Of a stretch of 64,000 bases of DNA, positions 43,344 to 51,913 are shown in pieces. The stretch spans positions 2,108,001 through 2,172,000 of the forward strand of contig NZ_CP095413.1 in assembly GCF_023016285.1 (NCBI RefSeq). Direction: 5' to 3'. The number at the start of each line of letters is the position of its first letter. The stretch's first letter is position 1. A program made the translations under genes and the position numbers. This DNA is from Muricauda sp. SCSIO 64092 (GTDB taxonomy: Bacteria > Bacteroidota > Bacteroidia > Flavobacteriales > Flavobacteriaceae). The notes beneath the pieces are model-generated. The model searched no databases. It had not been told where the DNA came from and saw only the letters and a program-made list of their open reading frames with translations.

Positions 43344-44024
43344 ATGATAACACATTCAAATCTTCACTACACCATAATCAAAGGGATAATTGACAACGGA
43401 TTTGCCCCAGGCGTTGAGGATCTTTCAAAGACCTTAAATGCCAAAAAAACGGAAATCGTCAAAGGACTGTATGCCCTTCAGGAATATCATGGTGTTGTCC
43501 TTCACCCCAACGAACCGAGCGTTTGGGTAATTCATCCATTTTCATTGGCCCCCACCAATTTTTATGTGGAATCGGAAAAAGGGGAATGGTGGGGAAACTG
43601 TGCCTGGTGTTCCCTTGGAATAGCGGCCTTGGTGAAAGGTGAGGTGAAAATAACCACCACCCTTGGAGCGAAAACCAAACAAATCGAAATCAATATCCGC
43701 AATGGGGAAATCCAGGAGAAGGAGTACTACATTCATTTTCCCATACCCATGAAAAATGCCTGGGACAATGTAATGTATACCTGTAGCACGATGTTGGTTT
43801 TTGAAAATGAGGCCCAAATTGATGAATGGACCACAAGGCACCATATCCCTAAGGGCGACATCCAACCGCTTGAAAAGATGTGGAACTTTTCAAAAAAATG
43901 GTATGGAAACCATTTGAACCCGGAATGGACAAAGTGGACCATGGACGAAGCAAAACAACTGTTCAAAGAATTTGGACTACAAAACAATATCTGGAAATTG
44001 GACGATTCCAATAAGCGATTTTAA
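43344..44024 (+). CDS. Alkylmercury lyase (MerB)-like protein
   Basis: The 226-residue product resembles the MerB family: a winged-helix-like N-terminus, then WVIHPFSLAPTNFYVESEKG, WWGNCAWCSLGIAALVKG and the second cysteine in MYTCSTMLVFENEAQIDEW. By motif alignment Cys89 corresponds to catalytic Cys96 and Cys147 to Cys159 of MerB, but the Asp99 position is Gly92. Organomercurial cleavage is therefore doubtful, and no other mer gene is nearby. ATG 43344 is preferred over the TTG at 43317. Confidence 0.7.
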   Translation: MITHSNLHYTIIKGIIDNGFAPGVEDLSKTLNAKKTEIVKGLYALQEYHGVVLHPNEPSVWVIHPFSLAPTNFYVESEKGEWWGNCAWCSLGIAALVKGEVKITTTLGAKTKQIEINIRNGEIQEKEYYIHFPIPMKNAWDNVMYTCSTMLVFENEAQIDEWTTRHHIPKGDIQPLEKMWNFSKKWYGNHLNPEWTKWTMDEAKQLFKEFGLQNNIWKLDDSNKRF

Positions 44025-44048
44025 ACCAATTCAAATCTAAACAGTACC

Positions 44049-44573
44049 ATGTCTTTTTATCAAAAATTAGCCGAGCTGGGAACCAAGGTATTTAAGAAAA
44101 AAACCCTTTTCAAATACGGATTTAACCTTTCCCCCATGTACCGGAGGAGTACGGGTAGGATCATTGAGGTTTCTGAAGATCTGTTACATGTACGCGTTAA
44201 ACTGCCCCTAAGTTATAAGAACAGAAATTACGTGAACTCCATTTTTGGCGGCAGCCTTTTTTCGGCCGTTGACCCTATTCCCATGGTTCAGCTCATAAAT
44301 CTATTGGACAGTTCCTATGTGGTTTGGGATAAATCCGCCGAAATTTTCTTTAAAAGACCGGCAAAGACCCATCTCTATGCGGATTTTAATTATACCCAGG
44401 AAGAATTGAAGGACATTAAGGAAAGGGTGGACCGGGAAAATGAAATGGAAATTACGAAGACCACGCTATTAAAGGACAAAAACAATACACACGTGTATTG
44501 CGAAGTAAGAAAGGTTATCTATATTGCCAATAAGGACTTTTACAAGGAAAAAAGGAGGAATGCCAATACGTGA
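44049..44573 (+). CDS. DUF4442 hotdog-fold thioesterase-like protein
   Basis: A 174-residue protein matching DUF4442, which adopts a thioesterase-like hotdog fold. Recognisable segments are NLSPMYRRSTGRIIEVSEDL, the central NYVNSIFGGSLFSAVDPIPM (hotdog helix region), and the strand SAEIFFKRPAKTHLYADFNY. The substrate is unknown. It starts 24 bp after the MerB-like gene in the same direction, so the two may be co-transcribed. Confidence 0.82.
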   Translation: MSFYQKLAELGTKVFKKKTLFKYGFNLSPMYRRSTGRIIEVSEDLLHVRVKLPLSYKNRNYVNSIFGGSLFSAVDPIPMVQLINLLDSSYVVWDKSAEIFFKRPAKTHLYADFNYTQEELKDIKERVDRENEMEITKTTLLKDKNNTHVYCEVRKVIYIANKDFYKEKRRNANT

Positions 44574-44630
44574 CCCAAAAGGTGGAACATAGGGTATATG
44601 GCTATTCTTGAACTTATGTTATAGTCAAAG

Positions 44631-45215
44631 ATGAGCTTATACAATGCATTTAGAAACGCTCTTGAGGAAGGTGCCCCCATACCGGATGAAAACTGGTCTT
44701 CCATTAGGCCATTCTTAAAGCTACGACACTACAAGAAAGGGGAGTACATTATCAGTGAAGGGGAGGTGGAAAACTATCTTTCTGCCGTGGCAGTCGGTTG
44801 CCTTCGGTATTTTATTGTAAAAGGCGAGGAAGAAATCAGTTATGAGTTTGCCTTTGAAAATGAATTGAGCAGTTCATACGCCTCATTGCTGTCCAGAGCC
44901 CCTTCCCGTCTTTATATCGAAGCCATGGAAGATGTGAGTTTGGTGAGCATTCACTGCGATAGTTTACAAGAACTGTATAAAGAATCGGCCATCGGGGAGC
45001 GCATTGGAAGACTGACTACGGAAAACTACTATATCTATAGGGAAGAACGGGAACTCATGTTGCTAACAATGACCCCAGAAGAGCTCTACCTTGACTTGAT
45101 CTCACATTATCCAATTTATGTCAACCGTATTCCACAAAAGTATTTGGCCACCTACCTCCATGTAAAACCGGAATCCCTGAGCAGGATAAAAAGAAGGATT
45201 TATGGGAATAAGTGA
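44631..45215 (+). CDS. Crp/Fnr family transcriptional regulator
   Basis: A 194-residue regulator with an N-terminal cyclic-nucleotide-binding-like beta barrel (LRHYKKGEYIISEGEVENYL ... CLRYFIVKGEEEISYEFAFE) and a short C-terminal HTH (IPQKYLATYLHVKPESLSRI KRR, split here). This type is common in Bacteroidota, where the barrel usually lacks cAMP-binding residues, and it often controls adjacent stress or detoxification genes. A palindrome TTAACC-AG-GGTTAA (45221-45234) just downstream could be an operator or weak terminator. Confidence 0.85.
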   Translation: MSLYNAFRNALEEGAPIPDENWSSIRPFLKLRHYKKGEYIISEGEVENYLSAVAVGCLRYFIVKGEEEISYEFAFENELSSSYASLLSRAPSRLYIEAMEDVSLVSIHCDSLQELYKESAIGERIGRLTTENYYIYREERELMLLTMTPEELYLDLISHYPIYVNRIPQKYLATYLHVKPESLSRIKRRIYGNK

Positions 45216-45256
45216 CGAACTTAACCAGGGTTAATTTTTCTGGATTTTCCGCCCAA

Positions 45257-45264
45257 TACCTTTG
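45257..45264 (+). promoter_or_regulatory. -7 box for the outer-membrane barrel gene
   Basis: TACCTTTG is an exact TAnnTTTG match, 18 bp before the ATG at 45283. A TTG at the expected -33 distance is missing; the TTAACC palindrome at 45221-45234 occupies that zone and could bind a regulator. Confidence 0.42.
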
Positions 45265-45282
45265 CATTGTACTATAAAAACA

Positions 45283-46020
45283 ATGCGGGTTATGGCACTA
45301 CATTTTAGACACTTTTTGATACCGGTTTGGGCACTTGTACTGGTAAAGACCCATTTGGTTGCCCAGGAAAATTCCAGTGACTTCCAAAGACATAGCAATA
45401 TATACATTAGCGTTGGAGCGGGATCCTCCATGCTCAGGCAATCCCCTTCCGATATTTATTTTTCGGGAAGCACCAACTTACAATTGGGCGCTATGTATGA
45501 AAGGGCCTTTCACAAGCGTTTTTCCTGGGTGGCCGGCGTGGAGTTCGAACAGGTATCCTACAACCTTGATGCCGATATTGAACTGACTTCTCCATCCACC
45601 TTAAGCCTGGTACGGGCAGGTGATGACAAAAAATACACGAGTATTAGACAGCGTAATATTGCATTCCCTTTGCAAATGAGGGCCTACTTCTACGAAAACA
45701 ACAATGCCGACACCAAGAACATGTTCGTACAGACGGGGGTTCGTTTGGTCCAAACACTGGACTTCATTGGTTCGGAAAATCTGGGTTCTACCTACTTTTA
45801 TCGAAGCAGGGGGGAAGACAACCGAACTTCAATTAGCGATTTTACCAACCCTACCCTCCTGCAGGCAGAACTCATGATAGGATTTAAAGGCCAGTTTTTC
45901 AAGAAAATTGATTTGCTCAATGCCTCTACACTTGGTTTTATGTATCAATTTACGCCCATGTTAAAAAATGGATCCACAGCGGTATTTCCCGTGCATTTTA
46001 CCTGGCGTTTTCTATTCTAG
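45283..46020 (+). CDS. Outer-membrane beta-barrel protein (porin family-like)
   Basis: A 245-residue exported protein. After the signal segment (HFLIPVWALVLVKTHLVAQ) come alternating hydrophobic strands typical of OMP_b-brl barrels: NIYISVGAGSSMLRQSPSD, LGAMYERAFHKRFSWVAGVE, and a terminal strand ending in Phe (PVHFTWRFLF), the usual sorting signal for BAM. ATG 45283 is chosen; the upstream frame to 45262 begins with TTG and would overlap the -7 box. No family-specific function. Confidence 0.75.
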   Translation: MRVMALHFRHFLIPVWALVLVKTHLVAQENSSDFQRHSNIYISVGAGSSMLRQSPSDIYFSGSTNLQLGAMYERAFHKRFSWVAGVEFEQVSYNLDADIELTSPSTLSLVRAGDDKKYTSIRQRNIAFPLQMRAYFYENNNADTKNMFVQTGVRLVQTLDFIGSENLGSTYFYRSRGEDNRTSISDFTNPTLLQAELMIGFKGQFFKKIDLLNASTLGFMYQFTPMLKNGSTAVFPVHFTWRFLF

Positions 46021-46044
46021 GATTTCCGTTAGATCCGGTTCACT

Positions 46045-46203
46045 AAAATCCGTCAAATTGAGTGGTTTTTCGTAATGAAATGAAGAAAAATTGTATCGAA
46101 CAGGATTTTGCAAGAAAATTACTTGCCTGCCTTGCCGACCAGGCAGGTTTTTCGATACATTTTTGCTATCGCAAAAACACTCAAAATGACGTAATTTTCT
46201 TAT
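46045..46203 (+). repeat. REP/MITE-like repeat, copy 1 (inverted partner at 49681)
   Basis: This 159-bp segment is the reverse complement of 49681-49834 except for a 5-bp difference near GCCGACCAGGCAGG. It contains internal inverted segments (GCCTGCC/GGCAGG) and AATTACGTCATTTTGAGTG-type text on the other strand, typical of flavobacterial intergenic repeats. The rest of 46021-46363 has no gene. Confidence 0.88.
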
Positions 46204-46363
46204 CTACAACTCTTGTTATTTTATAAACGTTCATTGGACAATGGAATCAAATTCTTGGAAGAGGAAAGGTAATCCCGATTCCTGCATGGAAAACCGGCCT
46301 TGTTGTAAGCATTGCCTTGCGCGTACTACCAAGTAGTAAAAGTAATCGTACAACAATACACTC

Positions 46364-46765
46364 ATGGATACAAAAGGCATTATTACCAAAATCAGCCGAC
46401 AAAACTTTTCTGATACGTACCGGAAGTTAAAGGAAACCATTGACAACAATCCCAATTTAAATGTGATGTTGGAGCTGGACCATCAGGCGAATGCCCGAAA
46501 AAACGGGCTGGAACTAAATCCTTCCAAACTGATTATTTTTGGCAATCCCAATCTAGGGACCCCATTGATGCAAAGTGCCCAAACACTCGGTCTGGATCTG
46601 CCCCAAAAAGTATTGGTCCACGAAAATGGCTCAGGTATTGTCCACCTATCCTATAACGACCCCCAATACTTAAAAAACAGACATGACGTTTCGGATGCGG
46701 ATGAAATCCTTTCCAAAGTGGCTTCGGCATTGGATAAAATCACGACGGTTTCTGCCGACACTTAG
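46364..46765 (+). CDS. DUF302 domain protein
   Basis: The 133 residues are one DUF302 domain: KISRQNFSDTYRKLKETIDN, VMLELDHQANARKNGLELNP, KLIIFGNPNLGTPLMQSAQT, LGLDLPQKVLVHENGSG and a C-terminal helix. The NPxxGTxLM motif is characteristic. DUF302 proteins are small dimeric proteins of uncertain function, sometimes linked to metal or redox stress. No signal peptide. It stands alone between the repeat element and the convergent sigma-factor gene. Confidence 0.85.
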   Translation: MDTKGIITKISRQNFSDTYRKLKETIDNNPNLNVMLELDHQANARKNGLELNPSKLIIFGNPNLGTPLMQSAQTLGLDLPQKVLVHENGSGIVHLSYNDPQYLKNRHDVSDADEILSKVASALDKITTVSADT

Positions 46766-46786
46766 GATTTGTATTTAGTGGGATAG

Positions 46787-48034
46787 CTATCCATCAGAAT
46801 CCCCTTTTTTTAACAAATGTCGTTTCACCAAATCATTTTCGGTACGTTCAATGGCCTTTTGCAACTCCTGCTTATAGTTTTCGTCGCCCAACTCTTGCAG
46901 TAGCTCCGCACGAATTGCATAATACAATCCCGTTTTGGAGTAATCGCTTCTTTTGGAAACGGCATCCAGCGCTCCAAGTGCCTTTTTGGCTCCATGGACC
47001 TTGCCCAAGGCCACTATCCTATTTAAGGCAACCATAGGGGAAAACTGCTGTTGCAAGTGGATGTCGTACAAATAGAGGATGCTCTTCCAATCCGTTTTGC
47101 CAAACTCCTTTGCTACCGAATGATAATACGAAACAGCCGCCTCCAAATGGTATTGCGAGGGCAGTCGGTCTTTGGTTCCCGCATTTTCCAAATGATACAA
47201 TCCAATCCGTATAAGTTCTTGATTGTAATGGGAGCGGTCCTGATGTTCCAGGGTCACCAACTCCCCGGCATCATCCAATCGGGCATCAAATCGCGAGGCA
47301 TGAAAGCACATCAAGGCAATCAGGGCTTCCAAATTGGGATGTTGGCAATACTTGTTTTTTCGCAATAAAAGTGCCAACCGTAAGGCCTCATAGCAAATAT
47401 CCTTTTTAAGCACATTAGAACCCGAGGTTGGGGAATATCCTTCGGTGAAGAGGAGGTAAACGACCCGCAATACCACAAACAATCGCGATTGCAGGCCCAT
47501 CTCCACAGGAAAGCGTAACAGTTGCACCTGGTCCCGAAACTTCTTTTTTGCACGGGTATACGATTTGGCCACCGTTTCTTCCTTTTTCAAAAGGGCTTCG
47601 GCAAGTTCACGATTACTGAAACCGCCCATTAACTTTAAACTCAATATCACCTGATATTCCTGGGAAAGGACGGGATCGCAACAGGCAAAAACCAACTTTA
47701 ACTGGCTATCGGTAATTTCATTTTCCGAAGCATACTCCTTGCTTTCCTCTCCAGCGTTTTTTTCATAGGCCGTTTCCCCGTATTGGATCTTTTTGCCCTT
47801 TCGCAGCATATCGATCATGGCGTTGTTTGCCACGCGGTATAACCAGGCGGTTGGGTTTTGCGGAACTTCCTGATAGGCCCAAACCCGCATGGCCTTTAAA
47901 AAAGTATCCTGTACGGCATCCTCTATCGCCTCCAAATGTGATGTCCCAAATTTACTGGTCAACAAGGAGAGTACCTTTCCATACTCATTTCGGAAGAGAT
48001 GGTCTACGGTATCGTTAAGTTGCTTTTTCCCCAT
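46787..48034 (-). CDS. ECF42-type RNA polymerase sigma factor with DUF6596 domain
   Basis: The 415 residues combine sigma region 2 (EAIEDAVQDTFLKAMRVWAY, PTAWLYRVANNAMIDMLRKG), region 4 (QVILSLKLMGGFSNRELAEA ... ETVAKSYTRAKKKFR), and a long C-terminal DUF6596/TPR-like extension (PVEMGLQSRLFVVLRVVYLL ... SYYHSVAKEFGKTDWKSILY). This is the ECF42 layout; such factors lack an anti-sigma factor and pair with YCII/DGPF proteins. Here a YCII gene lies directly upstream, separated by a terminator-like hairpin that ends a few bases before this start codon. Confidence 0.9.
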   Translation of the reverse strand: MGKKQLNDTVDHLFRNEYGKVLSLLTSKFGTSHLEAIEDAVQDTFLKAMRVWAYQEVPQNPTAWLYRVANNAMIDMLRKGKKIQYGETAYEKNAGEESKEYASENEITDSQLKLVFACCDPVLSQEYQVILSLKLMGGFSNRELAEALLKKEETVAKSYTRAKKKFRDQVQLLRFPVEMGLQSRLFVVLRVVYLLFTEGYSPTSGSNVLKKDICYEALRLALLLRKNKYCQHPNLEALIALMCFHASRFDARLDDAGELVTLEHQDRSHYNQELIRIGLYHLENAGTKDRLPSQYHLEAAVSYYHSVAKEFGKTDWKSILYLYDIHLQQQFSPMVALNRIVALGKVHGAKKALGALDAVSKRSDYSKTGLYYAIRAELLQELGDENYKQELQKAIERTENDLVKRHLLKKGDSDG

Positions 48035-48040
48035 GCGAAA

Positions 48041-48070
48041 AAAAAGCCTGATATATTTCAGGCTTTTTAG
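48041..48070 (-). terminator. Hairpin between the YCII gene and the sigma-factor gene
   Basis: On the minus strand AAAAGCCTGA pairs with TCAGGCTTTT (10 bp, 6-nt loop), then more T; the sequence reaches the sigma gene's ATG within 5-7 bases. It may end YCII transcripts or act as an attenuator/translation block for the sigma factor. Confidence 0.7.
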
Positions 48071-48079
48071 TATGTGCTA

Positions 48080-48436
48080 TTAATGACTCTCATCCATTGA
48101 AAGGATTTCCCGTACCTCCACATTACTGCCCTCATAATCAAAAATGGGGCATCCTTTGGAAATCTCCACCGCTTCATCAATGTCTTTTGCGGAAACGATC
48201 AGGTAGCCCCCGACCAATTCGGTCCCTTCGGCAAAAGGGCCATTGGTGACCAATTCCCCCCTGTTATGAACCACCCGACCATCCTCGGCCAAGGGGAGCC
48301 CATCCAATAGCTGGCCTTTTTCTTTTAAGTTTCCCATCCATTGCCCCCATACTTCCATATGGGCCTGCTTTTCCTCTTGGGACAATTTTTGGTAGGCCTT
48401 TTCGCCCCCTCTGAACAAATACAAAAAATTACTCAT
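48080..48436 (-). CDS. YCII-related (DGPF) protein
   Basis: A 118-residue protein with the DGPF-family signature changed to VTNGPFAEGTELVGGYLIVS, plus YLFRGGEKAYQKLSQEEKQA and AVEISKGCPIFDYEGSNVEV. ATG 48436 (MSNFLYLF) is preferred over the frame extending to 48523, whose extra residues are not conserved-looking. These small proteins are the standard genomic companion of ECF42 sigma factors, probably as their target or sensor. It precedes the sigma gene by 45 bp. Confidence 0.87.
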   Translation of the reverse strand: MSNFLYLFRGGEKAYQKLSQEEKQAHMEVWGQWMGNLKEKGQLLDGLPLAEDGRVVHNRGELVTNGPFAEGTELVGGYLIVSAKDIDEAVEISKGCPIFDYEGSNVEVREILSMDESH

Positions 48437-48538
48437 CTTTTTACGTTTTATGTCCGCCAAAAACGAACTGTTTATACTATTGATTTTGGTGTAATGACGT
48501 AACTCCCAACAATTATTGGACAACTTCCCTAAAAATAT

Positions 48539-49612
48539 TTAAAAAAGTTTCATCTGCCCATTCTTGTATTGATCGTGCAAATCGGTTCGCAGTTTGGGAA
48601 ATGCCCGGTTTTTAAAGTATTTCTTACGTGCCAATCGGGCCATATCATGAATCTGCTCCGCTATCTTACCTTCTCCGCGGCTTCGAATGCCAAACCGACT
48701 ATCATTGATACTTCCGCCATGGCAATCCTGAATTAAATGCAGTACTTTTTCGGCACGGTCCGGCATGGCCTTTTTTATCCAATCCGTAAAAATCTGACCT
48801 ATGGTGCCATTTAAACGTACCACGGTGAACCCAAAGGACAAGGCGCCATGGTCTGCTGCCGTTTTGGCCAGTTTCATCAGTTCATGACTGTTGATTCCCG
48901 GTATGATGGGGGCCAACATGGCATTCACGGGAATCCCGTGCTCCGATAGGGTCCTTACCGTTTGCAATCGCCTTTTGATCGTTGCCGTCCTGGGCTCCAA
49001 AAGCCGTCTCGTTTTTTCGGACAGGGAGGTAATTGAAATGTTGATGCCCACAAGTTGGTGTGCATTCAATTGGGCTAAAATATCCAAGTCCCTAAGAACC
49101 AGTGCATTCTTGGTAATGATTCCTACGGGATGCCTGTATTTATAAAAAACTTCCAAGCACTGCCTGGTAATTTCAAATTGACGCTCCGCAGGTTGGTAAC
49201 AATCGGTATTCCCGGACAAAACTATGGTGGCCGCTTTCCAGGTTTTACTTTTGAGCTTTTCTTCCAATAGCCTTGCAGACTCCTTTTTCACCAGTATCTT
49301 CCGCTCAAAGTCCAGACCGGCATCATATCCCCAAAATTCATGGGCATTCCGTGCATAGCAGTACACGCAGCCGTGTTCACAGCCTTGATAGGGATTCAGG
49401 GAGTACCCCATCCCTACATCCGGGCTAGTGACCTTATTGACCACGGTTTTGGGAAAAACCGGGATGTACTCCGTCTTGTTCTTGTCCGCTTCCTCTCCTT
49501 CCACACGACAAAACTCCAGGAAATCCTCCCGTTGCTCATAGATATGCTTTAAAAAACGGTTATGGGCATTGAGCTGCGCACCACGCCCTTTGATGTAGTG
49601 TTTTGATTTCAA
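48539..49612 (-). CDS. PA0069 family radical SAM protein
   Basis: A 357-residue cytoplasmic [4Fe-4S]/SAM enzyme. The cluster motif is CEHGCVYC (Cys78, Cys82, Cys85), preceded by GMGYSLNPYQG and followed by YARNAHEFWGYDAGLDFERK, diagnostic of the PA0069/Rv2578c group related to spore photoproduct lyase. The substrate is unknown. The N-terminal KGRGAQLNAHNRFLK is also conserved. It lies between the YCII gene and an inverted copy of the repeat element. Confidence 0.9.
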   Translation of the reverse strand: MKSKHYIKGRGAQLNAHNRFLKHIYEQREDFLEFCRVEGEEADKNKTEYIPVFPKTVVNKVTSPDVGMGYSLNPYQGCEHGCVYCYARNAHEFWGYDAGLDFERKILVKKESARLLEEKLKSKTWKAATIVLSGNTDCYQPAERQFEITRQCLEVFYKYRHPVGIITKNALVLRDLDILAQLNAHQLVGINISITSLSEKTRRLLEPRTATIKRRLQTVRTLSEHGIPVNAMLAPIIPGINSHELMKLAKTAADHGALSFGFTVVRLNGTIGQIFTDWIKKAMPDRAEKVLHLIQDCHGGSINDSRFGIRSRGEGKIAEQIHDMARLARKKYFKNRAFPKLRTDLHDQYKNGQMKLF

Positions 49613-49680
49613 TTTAAGATTTATTCCAAATTTATGGAATTATTCCTAATTCAAGATAATTTATTTGGCATGAGTCGGAT

Positions 49681-49834
49681 ATAAGAAAATTACGTCATTT
49701 TGAGTGTTTTTGCGATAGCAAAAATGTATCGAAAAACCTGCCGGCAAGGCAGGCAAGTAATTTTCTTGCAAAATCCTGTTCGATACAATTTTTCTTCATT
49801 TCATTACGAAAAACCACTCAATTTGACGGATTTT
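49681..49834 (-). repeat. REP/MITE-like repeat, copy 2 (inverted partner of 46045)
   Basis: This 154-bp segment is the reverse complement of 46045-46203, shorter by 5 bp at CTGCCGGCAAGGCAGG. The two copies enclose DUF302, the sigma/YCII pair and the radical SAM gene. Confidence 0.88.
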
Positions 49835-49880
49835 GGTTGATGAAAAATGATATCGAATTCCCGTTATTTAAACTAAAAAC

Positions 49881-50330
49881 CTATTGCTTTTCCAAAACCA
49901 TCCGGCCGGAATTCCCGAAAACCAATACCAGGTCCAAACTGTCAAAGCTGTATCCAAACTGGGCAAAGGTCTCATTGGGCACCTGGGCTTCCGCAATGGC
50001 ATTATAAAAAGCTGCAGCATATTGGGTGTCCGCAACCTCAGTGGTAGTAGAAAACTCAAGCATGGTCAAGGTACCTCCATCCAATTCATACCGCCCTTGA
50101 AATTGGTTTCCCGGGGTTTCCCCAGAGAAGTTGCCATCCGCAGCAAAAGAAATGGAAATGGTTTCGTCCGCTGGTGAAAACTGGGTCAGTTGCTGTTGCG
50201 AAACCTGAATTTCAGTAATCCTCCACGTTCCTGAAATGGGATTGTCCTGCGAACCGTCATCGGAATCGCTACAAGCTCCAATACTTAAAACGAGGCCCAT
50301 CAATAGCCATAGGAATAGTGTTCTTTTCAT
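49881..50330 (-). CDS. Small lipocalin-like lipoprotein
   Basis: A 149-residue lipoprotein (LFLWLLMGLVLSIGACSDSD; lipid-bearing Cys at residue 20) with an Asp/Ser linker and a beta-rich body: GTWRITEIQVSQQQLTQF, ISFAADGNFSGETPGNQFQG and RYELDGGTLTMLEFSTTT. This is the META/lipocalin-like pattern frequent in Bacteroidota; the ligand is unknown. It is preceded 11 bp upstream by a secreted 515-residue protein on the same strand, likely one transcription unit. Confidence 0.75.
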   Translation of the reverse strand: MKRTLFLWLLMGLVLSIGACSDSDDGSQDNPISGTWRITEIQVSQQQLTQFSPADETISISFAADGNFSGETPGNQFQGRYELDGGTLTMLEFSTTTEVADTQYAAAFYNAIAEAQVPNETFAQFGYSFDSLDLVLVFGNSGRMVLEKQ

Positions 50331-50341
50331 TTGGGGTGTTT

Positions 50342-51889
50342 TTAATTAAACGCTACTTCGACCAATTGTTTTTTGTTACCGCGTTTGGCATAGAACAACA
50401 TCTGGTCTTCATTTCTATCCACCAGGGGCTTGGAAACCATTAGGGGCAATCTTGCCTCTTGATTGTCTATGATCTTTTTGTAGGCCATCTTTCCATTTTC
50501 ATCCAAAGAAATGGCAAACACGTTTCGGTTACGGCTCAACCCCTGTCTGAATACCAGTCGTTCCTCATTGATCAATTGGGGGTTTTCTGCCGCGGTACAG
50601 ATAAAAAAGAAGGTTTTTCCATTTTTGGTGTAGGCACTGTAAGAGGCATAGGACTCATCGCCCTGGGTAACTTCGGACTTATTAATATTTCGTGCCCAGA
50701 GCATATTGCCATCGGCATCCAGCTTCGCACTCACAATGTCATTGTAATGGTAGCGGTCCACCCGCATGCGCTGTCCTGCCCCGGTCCTATGCATGCTATG
50801 GGTCACAAAATACTCTTCGGCATTGAACAGGATTTCGTTGTTCGGCGTAACATCCACACTTTTAAAAATGAGGTTTTTTACCTCCTTGTCTTCCTCCCTA
50901 CCAAACTTATCGTACATAAATTCCTGGGAGAAGGCATTGTATTTTTCTTTTTCTATGGCAAGGGTATTGGCGTTCAGTTCGTAATAGGCCAATCCGTTGT
51001 ACCTATTGTCTTTTCGGTCGGCATAGAACCCTACATATTTTAGATCGTTGCCCTTTAGAATGGGGTACAGTGCCTCTGGGTATTTTCCAGGGGTATTGAA
51101 GTGTTGCGTTGAGGAGGAGGTGTTGGATACCTTGACTACTTCGTACCGGAATTTTCGTTCTTCCGCTTTAAAACGTCGCTTCTTAAAATAGGCTTTGCCC
51201 ACTAAATAGGCCGTGCTTAAATCATTGGAAAGCGTCAATTGCTCAAAGGCATAGTTTTTTTCCTCGGCTTCCTGCGAAAAATCATGTTCCCAACGCTTGT
51301 TCAAATGGGTATCGAAAAGGTGCAGCGTATGTTTACTTTCTTTTCCCTTGGTATGGTGCGTACTGATCACAAATCCATTTTTATCGGAATCGAAGAGCAA
51401 GGTGGTCGTAAAACCGTTGGAGAAATTTCGGTTGTAATAGTTCTTCCCGTAGGCGCCTTCGACCACTTTGGATTTTATACTCAATATTTTTTCCTTGGTG
51501 AAATTGAAACTGGTAGTGGCGCTTTGGTGTACCCAATATTCATATTGTTCGCGCTCATAATCATAATTGAAAAAAATGAGACGTAGCACCCCATCCTTGA
51601 TGAAGCCATCCACAAATTGCATGTCCCTGAACTTGTAGTTGTATTCCTCAATTAGGTTGAGATCTTTATCATAGCGTTCCAACAAATATCCCTTGGGCCT
51701 TAGAATAAGTCCCTGAAAATAGGAACGGACCAAAATATACCCGCCATCACCGTCCTCGGAAATGGTCAGTAGATTGGAATAGCGATGTCTATCGGTGAAT
51801 TTTTCGCCAAAGTCATACGCAATTGGCATTTCTTGGGCATATCCAAAAAGGGTGATGCATCCCAATAAGGAGAGTAGTAGGTTTTTCAT
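50342..51889 (-). CDS. Exported protein of unknown function (515 residues)
   Basis: A signal peptide (KNLLLSLLGCITLFGYAQ) is followed by repeated short strand motifs suggestive of a beta-propeller-like or beta-solenoid fold (GGYILVRSYFQGLILRPKGY, GFVISTHHTKGKESKHTLHL, DADGNMLWARNINKSE). No catalytic motif was seen. It ends 11 bp before the small lipoprotein gene and starts 24 bp after the crotonase gene, so three genes are probably co-transcribed. Confidence 0.7.
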   Translation of the reverse strand: MKNLLLSLLGCITLFGYAQEMPIAYDFGEKFTDRHRYSNLLTISEDGDGGYILVRSYFQGLILRPKGYLLERYDKDLNLIEEYNYKFRDMQFVDGFIKDGVLRLIFFNYDYEREQYEYWVHQSATTSFNFTKEKILSIKSKVVEGAYGKNYYNRNFSNGFTTTLLFDSDKNGFVISTHHTKGKESKHTLHLFDTHLNKRWEHDFSQEAEEKNYAFEQLTLSNDLSTAYLVGKAYFKKRRFKAEERKFRYEVVKVSNTSSSTQHFNTPGKYPEALYPILKGNDLKYVGFYADRKDNRYNGLAYYELNANTLAIEKEKYNAFSQEFMYDKFGREEDKEVKNLIFKSVDVTPNNEILFNAEEYFVTHSMHRTGAGQRMRVDRYHYNDIVSAKLDADGNMLWARNINKSEVTQGDESYASYSAYTKNGKTFFFICTAAENPQLINEERLVFRQGLSRNRNVFAISLDENGKMAYKKIIDNQEARLPLMVSKPLVDRNEDQMLFYAKRGNKKQLVEVAFN

Positions 51890-51913
51890 TGTGGGGTATT
51901 CGTTTAGGGCTGG

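Noticed and set aside
50459..51043. 194-codon plus-strand open frame
   Set aside because: It is fully antisense to the exported 515-residue gene and has no domain or sensible composition.
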